In this document: in pieces, positions 55,999 through 64,000 of the stretch
How positions within the stretch are numbered: position 1 is the first letter of the stretch
Layout: each line of letters starts with the position of its first letter
Translations under genes and position numbers: made by a program
The notes under the pieces: generated by a model
Database searches by the model: none
Told to the model about the DNA's origin: nothing
What the model saw: only the letters and a program-made list of their open reading frames with translations
Assembly: GCA_949987705.1 (NCBI GenBank)
Contig: CATLJY010000148.1
Span: forward strand, 62,001 to 126,000
Length of the DNA: 64,000 nt
Source of the DNA: Thereva unica
Lineage: Eukaryota; Arthropoda; Insecta; Diptera; Therevidae
Direction of reading: 5' to 3'

Positions 55999-57599
55999 GA
56001 AGCTTGTAAATATTTGGTTCTTCGGATTGGAACTCCATATTCTTTTTTATAACGAACCCTATAGCAAAGTCCATAAATTGTAAATATTATATAACAACGT
56101 CCATCGATTCCGCAATCGTTGAAATATTACTTCAGCATCAGGAATGTTGTTTCTTCTCTCGACATCGAAGTACCGAAACAAAGCGTCATACTGCTCGATG
56201 TACCGTTTGACAGTTCTATGGAGTGATAACCATCTTATTTTGAAAACTTTCAAAATTTTGTGCTCCGGAATATCCAAAAGCTTTTGAAATTGAGCCAATC
56301 CTTGTCTTCTTTTACTGCTAAACTTAAAATAACAATAAACACTGCTCATCATTTCTTCAATTTCATCTGGTAACTCCTGGGAAGCGTAAGATAATGCTCG
56401 TGCCAAAGAATGGCAAATACATTTGAGAATAAATAAATTTGGAATATCTTGCATTAACTTCGGCACAACACCATTAACATGGCCAGTTATAACGCTTGCT
56501 CCATCAGATGCGAAACCAACCATCTTTGTTTTGTACGGAATCTTGTTTTTCACGAAAAAGTCCACGATGAGGGTGTAGAGACCAGCGCTTGTTCCATCTT
56601 CTACCTAAAACGAAAAATCCATATGTAATTAAAATACATTATTAGTAAGTTTATTTGTGTTTAATTGATTAAATAATTTATTAACAACTAAATACCTTGA
56701 GTAATCCCAGGAATCGGTCATGTATTTTATCGAGTTCTGAATACCGACAGCAAAGTGCGAGCTGTTTTACACTAGAGATGTCAGTCGACTCATCAATTAT
56801 TAGGGAGAAATAAGTATTTCTCAAAAGTTCGTGTAGGTCATTGCTGCTTTTGCGGGCCACGACATTTCGAGCAATCGCGGATGCTTTGGTCCTTTCGCAC
56901 TTAATTATTTTTTGCACCGACTCGTCAATGTCTAAATTGCGAATCAGGTTGATGAGATCGCCATTCATAGAAATGGGCAAATTATTTTGGATCAGAAATA
57001 AAGTTGTTTGGATCTCGATCTTGTGAGCTCTTGTAGCCAAGTTGCTTTTTGATTTTAAAAAATCCATAACGCTTTTTGTCTGATTCGCTGCTGATTCAGC
57101 TGCTTGTTTGTGCTTCAATGTTGCTCCATGTCGTTTAACTGCCGTGATGCCATCGTTTCTGCAGCTGTACGATTTGGGGCAAAATTTGCAAGCAAAAAAT
57201 GTACGACCTGAAAAAAAAATTAGATCAGAAACGAAACTTTGGAAATGAATTTTTATCTATTTCAATTTACCTAGTTCTGATTACTTTACCCAGGGAAACT
57301 CATTTTGCCATAAATCATTGTAGTATTGTTGAAATCTGAAACAAATTATTAAAAATATTTCCATTAAACATAATTGCTTTTAAGGACTAGGCACATTTTC
57401 TCAAAAACATATGCCGTAATATTTACTTTTTGTCCTTGTTTGATGACCTTGATGTCGTTTTAGTTTTATTATTCCTGTTGTTCATTCTGTAAATAAATAA
57501 CATTTTTATAAATAAATATTTTGTTCATCGATTACAAGTAACTCACTTAATGCCTTTTCTAGGAGGAGTGATTTCCTCTTCGGAATCGATGCCGTTCAT
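55999..57599 (-). pseudogene. hAT transposase, exons 1-5 (BED finger and catalytic core)
   Basis: ATG at 57599. Exons inferred from GT-AG sites with consistent phase: 57599-57547, 57486-57427, 57335-57271, 57207-56696, and 56604 to the BEL site. Exon 3-4 encodes a BED-like finger (FFACKFCPKSYSC followed by VKRHGATLKHK). Exon 4 has TYFSLIIDESTDIS, the first catalytic Asp region; exon 5 has KMVGFASDGASVITG (second Asp) and LKCICHSLARALS, plus KIRWLSLHRTVKRYIEQY. Lesions: an in-frame TAA in exon 3 (WVK-stop-SEL) and a frameshift near 56080. Continues at 49446-50176 past BEL. Confidence 0.87.
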
Positions 57600-57946
57600 T
57601 TTTTTTTTTCAACTTTTGTCATTCACTGAAAATGAATAAATATCATATGACATCACACAAAAATTACACTAATATAAAAAGTATTAAAAATGGCAAAAAA
57701 AAAACATATACTACGTGTTTTCAAAATAAAACATGCGATTCGGTTAATTACCGTAAATTGTTTTGCATTTACACGACCGTTTTTATAAACAGGAATAATC
57801 ATCGATTTCTTTACCTTTTGATTTTATTGAGTCCCCGATGCACTATTGTCCGAACTGTGTACAAACCGCACGTTTTGAATTTATTTGGCACCTCGCACTT
57901 CTTTTTCACTTTGCACTCAAGAAAATTTTACAATGTTGCTTCCAGA

Positions 57947-57983
57947 ATTCGGGGAATTCCCTGATTCAGGGAATTCCCCGAAT
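57947..57983. repeat. 37-bp near-perfect palindrome
   Basis: ATTCGGGGAATTCCCTGA, then its reverse complement around one central base. A further GAATCAGGGAATT follows. It lies upstream of the hAT transposase start, within the element's right subterminal region. Confidence 0.9.
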
Positions 57984-58276
57984 CAGGGAATTTAACAAGT
58001 TATTGTTGGGTTTCGGATTGCCAACATCCCTCAATTCCCTGAAACATCGAGTCTCGAAGAGAGGTTCGATTTATCTCAACTTTGTAATGCGGAAATTTAA
58101 AAAAAAAATACAAAATGGCAAAAATAATTTTTAAAATCCGTTAATTCCGTAAATTTATTGTACTATTCCGTTAAAATTCCGTATTTGAGTTATAATCCGT
58201 TGAAAAATCCGTTATTTTTTTTATCGTTCGAAATATCCGTGTTTCTACTGAGAAATCCGTAGGTCTGGCATCACTG

Positions 58277-58346
58277 ACTTCGGTTGCGCGGGTTCAATCG
58301 CCACATTCTTATTGTTATTTCCCGGAATTGCAACCGTCGCAACCAT
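58277..58346 (-). pseudogene. LINE ORF2 N-terminal piece
   Basis: ATG at 58346 opens a frame (MVATVAIPGNNNKNVAIEPA) that runs into the target duplication at 58277-58284 and continues in the same frame at 49087 as the endonuclease. This is the probable ORF2 start. Confidence 0.7.
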
Positions 58347-59414
58347 CAGAGTCAATGAAATCTGCCTGCGTTAAAGTGTTATGCCTTTTGAAACAAAGAT
58401 TATCTATTACAATAAGATGTGACACTCTCGACTTTTTCGCTTATCTATTTTTGACCTTGGTACCGTTATTTAAACGACCTTGCCGGAATTGTAAGAAATA
58501 GATAGCGATAGAAAAGCCATTTGTAAGAAAAGGATGCAATATGATGAGGAACGAAATGGAAATGAACACAATTTTTACAGGGTGTGCATATAATTTAATG
58601 AAATTTTTTGGTTTAAAATTAAATTTAATCACATAGGCAAGTCAAACATGGCCAATTAAAAACTAAACCTTGGAATAAGAGCTAGAAGCTTAGTTTTTAT
58701 TTCATTTTATGAAATTAATTATGCGGAGTGTTTTCGCTAAGTGGCAAATCGTTTAGTGGATTATTTCTGGACAAATAATTGTTCCTTGGCTATCGGGACA
58801 GACGTTTGGAAAAGTTTTGAAGCGAAATTTTTTTGTCGCGGTTGAGTAAGGGTCTGTGTAGAAATATGAAATTGTCATGAAAAATGTATGGAATTGAGGG
58901 GAATCGACAAAATAGGCTGGCTGAGGGGAAGTACGCGAAATCCACTTTGGAGTTGTCAGGGCAAAAACTGATTCTGTTTAAGTTTGAGCAATATGTGGTT
59001 TTGCTGCCGAATTAGTTTTTGAGAGTTTACTTAGGGCAAAAGGTGGTTCTGCGGGGAAAACTAGCCTTTGGTGATTTTAGTATGAGCAAAAGGTTGCCGA
59101 ATCCTGTTTTGGGGTTTTAGTAAGGGCCAATGCTAGTTCTGCAGGAAAAAATGGCCTTTGGGTTATATATCACTGAATAAAATAATTATAGTTAATTAAT
59201 AGATAATAGAATACACGAAGTATTACTGTCATACACCACAGAAGGTCTAACTTTAATAAACAAAAATTGAAGTGAAAGGCCAATTAATTGAGCAGTGATT
59301 TTAGTGCAATTTTCGCCAAGCCAGAAGTACAATCACTGGTGGACTATTTAGATAATAAATTCAAATTGAAGATGCATAATGACAAAATAATAGCAGCCCT
59401 TAACGTGTGTAATA

Positions 59415-60096
59415 CTAGGCGGAGGGTGCTATAAAATATATGCTTGAACAGAATTTTTTAAAATTGTTAGAATATCTCCACCCTTTATGACGGTGTTGAT
59501 ACTTTTTGACATGGTTTTCAATCACATGTGCCAATTCCGGAGGTAAAATTTGTTTTGCTTTTTCTATAAATGAAGCATTACTTTCCTTATCTTCACGTAA
59601 TTTTTTTAATTCTTTTCTTAAATTTTCGGTTCTCAATTTTTCTACTTCACCTTCCGCGTGCTTTAGACCCTTATTATCCGTTTGGGTATATTTATGAGTT
59701 GTCGAAAATGCAGAATTGCCCTGTAGAAGTTGCTGCAGTTGGTGCTACTGTGACTTCGTTATCTTCTGTACTTCCGCCCGGGACCAACAAAATATTATCT
59801 AAAATTATAACTTTCGAACTTGTTGGATTTCGATCTATATTATAATTACTTACATTAATTGGATAAGCCATTTTTTTCAAACGATTTGATGTTTTTAAAA
59901 CCATATTTTCATCGAAATGCCTTTCACAAACACGGTGATCCTGTGGTATTTTCACGTTAAGCAAATCGCATTTATTTAAATTTCTCAACCATGTTTCCCT
60001 CTTAGCGCTATCACGCGGTAATTTAAAAAATCGAATTTCTACATCATCAGATTTTTGTACACCGCACACCAAACATTTAATGTGATGTTTACCCAT
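59415..60096 (-). pseudogene. THAP-domain transposase, N-terminal part
   Basis: Starts at ATG 60096. THAP finger: C8, C11, C57, H60 with P27, W36 and F61. A linker (VPGGSTEDNEVTVAPTA) runs to a stop at 59692. In a second frame (59415-59690) follow a Lys/Glu-rich coiled coil (LRKELKKLREDKESN) and QILPPELAHVIENHVK, then HKGWRYSNNFKKFCSSIYF, which resembles the helix-rich start of the P-type transposase region. The sequence then decays; no DDE motif seen. Different from the 915-aa protein at 26951, so it is a second P-like lineage. Confidence 0.8.
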
Positions 60097-60099
60097 TTC

Positions 60100-60232
60100 T
60101 ATTATTATTTAACAACTGTGACCTGCGTAATCTAACTGCAAATACAGGTAACACTACGACGATTGTTCCAGGTAGCCTTTAAAATACAAACAACAAATCT
60201 ACAATCTACAACTTGATTAACAAAATCACTTA

Positions 60233-60270
<38 letters not shown>

Positions 60271-61020
60271 AATATAAGCCGATCTACCACAAACAAATTT
60301 TTCCAGGTAGCCTATTAAATTATCACTAACTGTTCCAGGTAGCCCTAATGAATTCCTCAAACAATAAATCTAATACCGTCCTCGCGTAATAATATTAAAA
60401 AACTACACAATTATTAATAAAATCATTAACCACTTTTCACCAAATTCAAAATGAAACAATAATTACCGATATAACATAAATAAATTGTCACAGATAGCCT
60501 AAACTAGTTACGACGAAAAAATTTAGTTTCTTCTAATTCTTCCCGCACTTTATAAAATACTTTACTTTGCTATACTTTATAAAAAATCACTTTCTTTTAT
60601 AAATTACACAAAATTTCTGCACCAGCCTGTGATATTTCTATTATCAGTGCTAACACAAGTATGATTGCCGGGGATCGCCTTTAAAACTATGGGATGAAAA
60701 AATTTCCTGTTTGTAATGCGTGTACCCCTTGTACATGTGTTAATTTTGTGTCAGTTCCACATTTCCCTATAATTTACATTGTGTGGGCTGGTTGAGATTG
60801 AACCACTAACACCATGCCATATGCCGGGGATCGCCTTTAAAAATGCATTGTAAAAAAAACGGTGTTTATTTATTGTACACATTTTATGGGTGTGTTTTTT
60901 GTTTTTGCGATATGCTTCGTACTCTTTCTTTTTAATGGGAATTTGCATAAGACAGTTGTTTGGATAAAAAGCACTGTAGTTATTCTTTTTCAGCTAATAG
61001 GAGATTTTTGTTTATGTATT
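60100..61020. other. Interior of the small P-like element, no gene seen
   Basis: AT-rich with several TTCCAGGTAGCC-type words (60168, 60300, 60337) and the doubled GCCGGGGATCGCCTTTAAAA. The short minus frame 60751-60948 spans the second of these and is not called. Confidence 0.45.
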
Positions 61021-61087
61021 TATGAAAAATTTTAGGTGTGTTTGTGATTCGAGAGTGTCACATCTTATTGAAAATAGATAATCTTTG

Positions 61088-61279
61088 TTTTGAAACGGGG
61101 CAAATTTCATCGACAGACAGATTTTGGGCGCGACACTTGCAGGTCCGTGAATCGAGTGAGGGTAGGGAGCAAAGGGAACTTACTTTATGCTGTTCGTCGG
61201 TCGCTTGTCTTTGGAAGGGTGATGAGGCCTTCGCTTTACACTGCGCGCGTATATTTCTTTTATGTTGTGGTTTTTTTTG
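61088..61279 (-). other. LINE 5' UTR
   Basis: GC-richer stretch between the small P-like element and the resumption of the 150-bp repeat. It is the outermost LINE sequence; the exact 5' end is inferred from the repeat junction. Confidence 0.55.
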
Positions 61280-61480
61280 TGGACGTTGATTTGAACTGAA
61301 GTTCTTAATTTTCTTTGGTAGACAAAGGAAGTTAAAGATTGTTTAGGTTTGCCCTTTATGACACCGTGAGTGATTTTTATGAAATCGAAAGCTTAATTTC
61401 AACTTTATTCACTCTGAGTTACAATTATATTTGTTTGCAGTTGAATTTGAAGTTCTTAATTTTCTTTGGTGAACGAAAGA
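61280..61480 (+). repeat. ~150-bp repeat, units after the LINE
   Basis: Continues the unit broken at 37389 (GAAGTTCTTAATTTTCTTTG near 61298), completes it, and starts another that diverges after TTTCTTTGGTGAACGAAAG into a leader for the ORF at 61592. Confidence 0.9.
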
Positions 61481-61591
61481 AGCCAAAGACAAGTATAGGG
61501 CGTCGGGTTTTTCAGACATTTAGACAATTCTAACTCGAAAATAGTGTCGTGCCTTTCATCTCACGGTTAAGTTCAATTCCTCATTAGTAAA

Positions 61592-61861
61592 ATGTCAACG
61601 GTGGCTGAAAAAATAAAGGAACAGACGGCATTACTGGATGAATTAACCAAGTTCAGAACAAACCTCAGAAAGTCTCAAAAGGAAAGGCTTAAGAAGGTGG
61701 GCCACGTGCAAGGTCGCATTGAAGTCCTTGATGAGTTATATCAACAATTTACAGAAAACGATAGATTAGAAGGTCCAGTTCCATGGAAGAAAGATCTGAT
61801 CCGTACTTCGATGGTGTACGAAATTCTTTTATTAACTTCCCAGTATAGGAAGTTATTGTAA
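61592..61861 (+). pseudogene. Gag-like N-terminal fragment, cut by DINE-like insertion
   Basis: ATG at 61592, helix-rich: MSTVAEKIKEQTALLDELTK, then FRTNLRKSQKERLKKVG and RIEVLDELYQQFTENDRL. This resembles the N-terminal coiled helices of insect LTR-retrotransposon gag proteins (spaced L-F-K then R-x-LD-LW/YxxF). Native sequence ends at about 61833 where the DINE-like element inserts; the last residues of the open frame come from the insert. The preceding leader follows the 150-bp repeat, so those repeats may be part of this element's LTR. Continuation after 62872 is not recognisable. Confidence 0.5.
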
Positions 61862-62872
61862 TCGGTCCGAAAATCGAAATCGAAAATTTCAACGTATTTT
61901 CATCTTTCAAGGTCCCAGGAGCATTTTAAGCAAAAAATTGTGAGGAAGTATGTGTGCGTGTGTGTATGGCGTACGGATGTGGTCATTTTTTCCTGCACGA
62001 TATCGCGCGAACCAAAACTGATATCGGCTTCGTTGAGGTGTTGTTCGAAGCGTATTAACCGAAATATGATCTGAAAAGATTTTCATGAAAATCGGTCCAG
62101 CCGTTTTTTTGTTTGAGCGACGTAAGTGATTTTTGTACCTGCACGATATCGCCCGAACCACGAAAGATATTGACTTACTTGAGGTGCCGTTCGAAGCGTA
62201 TTAGCGACAATATAATCTGAAAAGATTTTTATAATATTCGGTCCAGCGGTTTTTTGGTTTAAATGACTTAAGTGATTTTTATACCTGCACGATATCGCGC
62301 GAACTATAAAAGATATCGGCTTAGTTGACGTGCCGTTCGAAGAGTATTAACCAAAATATGATCTGAAAAGATTTTCATAAAATTCGGTCGAGCCGTTTTT
62401 TTGTTTAAGCGGCGTAAGTGATTTTTGTACCTGCACGATATGGCCCGAACCACAAAAGATGTTGACTTACTTGAGGTGCCGTTCGGAGCGTATTAGCGAC
62501 AATATAATCTGAAAATATTTTTATAATATTCGGTCCAGCGGGTTTTGGTTTAACTGACTTAAGTGATTTTTGTACCTGCACGATACCGCGCGAACTAAAA
62601 ACTATATCGACTTCATTGAGGTGCCGAAAAACATTCATACATCAATTTTATATACATTTTCGTCATCCTAATCTTGTAAGTGCGCACATTAAGTTTGACA
62701 TTTTAGCGAAAATATTGATAAACAATTGTGACAAATTCTCAGTATTATGCATATATTCTATATTGCCTATTGTTCATTTATTATTAAAATATCCAATCAT
62801 AATATTCAACATCCATCATACCGGGAAGTTGATCGTGTGGACCGAAAGGGTCGAACCCACATCCCAACTAGT
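61834..62872 (+). mobile_element. DINE/Helentron-like repeat, complete copy
   Basis: 1,039 bp, same termini and array as 44649-45676 (AACTTCCCAGTAT start, CCCAACTAGT end). It lacks most of the GT microsatellite of that copy and keeps about four ~150-bp units. Confidence 0.75.
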
Positions 62873-62879
62873 TTAAATT

Positions 62880-64000
62880 TTGCGTCGAACAGAGTCATCT
62901 ATATATATGTAATTGCAGATTACTGGTTTTGAATTTTATCATTTTAAATTGTTGTAGCTGGCAATGTTAATAGTTCATTGTTAAAGAAAATTGAGATAAT
63001 TTTTAAGTTGAGGTGTTCGTGTACTGTTTTTGGTTCCTGTAATAAACAGGAAGATTAAATAATTATAATGAGAATTTCCATGTGTTAGAATTTTTCTTGG
63101 AATGGTTGGGGCGGACTTCATTTCCTTTCAGGGTTCTTAAGTAGTGCTTTTCCTTGTCAGCTGGTGGTTATCCATACTATGAGCTGGCAAGGGAACGAGC
63201 TACCATGACACGGCTCAAGCAAGGCCGGGAGAAGGATGGAAACTCAAGATGAAAGTGCATAATCACAGGTAAGTGGTGAACCATGATGCGTACAGGCCCG
63301 GCCCCAACGACCATCCCGGCGAGTTAGTGAACTCCGTGCGGCCGGCAGCATATCCCCCTAACATTAGGATCGGCGGTTGGGGAGGATAGGAGTTCCGATT
63401 TGTTTTATATTTGTGATTGCGCTCTTAGTCAGGCTTTTCGGGCTTCTGGCTGAGGGGGCAATACCTCGCATAAATGGCGCCCAATATATAGTCACGCCAT
63501 TATGCTGTTACAGACGTCTTAGGAACATTATAGTTAGGGCTATTGAGCTGCTGCTGGTGGTAACAGACATGGAAATTTTAACGTGACAACGTCTATTAAA
63601 AAGATGAACGCCGGCTGCATGCACGAAAAATGATGACTCATTGTCCCGTTATGTCCCGTTACGCTCGAGAAAACATTAATGAAATGATTTCATACTTTTA
63701 TGAATAAAATTGAATCATTTATATTGAATTATCATTATTTTGCTTTTATTTGCACTAATGAATTCAAATATGTTTATTACTTTAATGAACAGATTATTTA
63801 CAAGTAACAATGTGTGTAGTAACAAATTCATTTACAACTTTTATACATGTCTTTTATAACTTCTTCCAAGGTAAGTAGGAAATGAATGGGAGTGTTTCAA
63901 GTATAATGTGTTGAGCGTTCGGCTTGCACCGGCATCTATCTCTCTTCCACTCGATTGCCCATGCGTCCGACGAGAAGAAAGACAGCGGCAGCACACAACT
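62880..64000. other. Unrecognised tail region with a GC-rich block
   Basis: 62880-63100 is AT-rich. 63140-63600 is markedly GC-richer, with words such as GGCCCGGCCCCAACGACC and GTGCGGCCGGCAGCATATC, and looks like a structured retroelement 5' UTR, but no ORF with a known domain follows. TGTCCCGTTA is doubled near 63640. 63700-63850 is AT-rich. Nothing else supported. Confidence 0.4.

Larger units (their letters stand above)
49096..58276 (-). mobile_element. hAT element with spliced transposase, split by BEL
   Basis: TIR CAGCGTTGCCAGA (49096) against CAGTGATGCCAGA (inverted, ending 58276), perfect 8-bp duplication ACTTCGGT (49088-49095; 58277-58284). Without the nested BEL (50177-55993 plus its 5-bp duplication) it is about 3.36 kb, a normal hAT size. 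Transposase exons run on the minus strand from 57599 to 49446. AT-rich ends contain repeated ATCCGTT/AACGGAT-type motifs (49128 area and 58130-58260). Confidence 0.93.
58394..61087 (-). mobile_element. Small THAP-encoding, P-like DNA element
   Basis: TIR CAAAGATTATCTATT (58394; inverted, ending 61087), extending with a short mismatch to about 40 bp (AATAAGATGTGACACTCTCG), and perfect 8-bp duplication TTTTGAAA (58386-58393; 61088-61095). It interrupts the LINE 5' UTR. The coding remnant is a THAP protein (59415-60096). 8-bp duplication plus THAP protein point to the P superfamily (inference). An A-run of about 29 sits at 60241-60269, and GCCGGGGATCGCCTTTAAAA occurs twice (60667 and 60821). Confidence 0.85.
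37390..61279 (-). mobile_element. Jockey/CR1-group LINE, near full-length, hosting three nested elements
   Basis: Minus-strand non-LTR retrotransposon. Its 3' poly(A) appears as the T-run at 37390-37401, and its 5' UTR reaches about 61279, where the 150-bp repeat resumes. Own sequence: 37390-38599, 47321-49087, 58277-58385 and 61088-61279. Insertions: Gypsy C (38604-47320), hAT (49096-58276, itself hosting BEL) and a THAP/P-like element (58394-61087). Reading frames join across the Gypsy and hAT sites once one target duplication copy is removed. A G-run (about 37505-37520) lies in the 3' UTR. Confidence 0.88.

Noticed and set aside
44722..62638. Short minus frames within the DINE-like copies (for example 44722-44979 and 61907-62161)
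   Set aside because: The same peptide recurs only because the repeat recurs; frames are broken between units and carry no domain.

Overview
This is a low-GC, transposon-saturated stretch of animal nuclear DNA, most probably from an insect. The evidence is the mix of families: Gypsy and BEL/Pao retrotransposons, Jockey/CR1-group and RTE LINEs, several hAT elements with 8-bp target duplications, P-superfamily (THAP) elements, PIF/Harbinger, an Academ-like element and DINE/Helentron-like repeats. I cannot name the species. I found no convincing host gene, tRNA, rRNA or CRISPR array. Nearly everything is transposon, and the elements sit inside one another.

Left part (1-14.4 kb). A degraded LINE reverse transcriptase (1-1060, minus) abuts a plus-strand Gypsy integrase (Gypsy A, 1110-10465). 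Gypsy A is split by an 8.2-kb hAT insertion (1812-10031, target duplication GTTCAGAG). The hAT holds an RTE LINE (about 1900-3360) and an Academ-like element with ~450-bp inverted ends (4591-9944). That element carries a broken XPG-like nuclease ORF, itself split by a TA-flanked insertion (6134-6892), plus MITE-like hairpins. A GC-rich foldback (11322-11636) and a long-TIR element with an RTE fragment inside (11978-14338) follow.

Middle part (14.4-35.3 kb). A minus-strand Gypsy (Gypsy B) is broken into three blocks by a non-autonomous hAT (18414-22370, target duplication CTCGTGAC) and by an 8.5-kb element (23802-32300, target duplication GTACCTGC). The latter carries a 915-residue, apparently intact THAP/P-element transposase, a ~107-bp tandem array and a ~1-kb TACATAG-type array. 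Two LTR copies of this family lie in opposite orientations at either side.

Right part (35.3-64 kb). A ~150-bp tandem repeat is interrupted by a Harbinger element (35543-37342) and by a LINE running from 37390 to about 61279 on the minus strand. The LINE hosts a near-intact Gypsy (Gypsy C, 38604-47320, LTRs differing at one of 294 positions), a hAT with a spliced transposase (49096-58276) that hosts a young BEL element (50177-55993), and a small THAP/P-like element (58394-61087). Gypsy C hosts a DINE-like repeat (44649-45676). After the LINE the repeat resumes and runs into a gag-like ORF cut by another DINE-like copy (61834-62872).

The nesting gives a relative timeline: 150-bp repeat, then LINE, then hAT, then BEL; and LINE, then Gypsy C, then DINE-like repeat. 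The best candidates for functional proteins are the P-type transposase at 26951-29698 and Gypsy C gag and pol.
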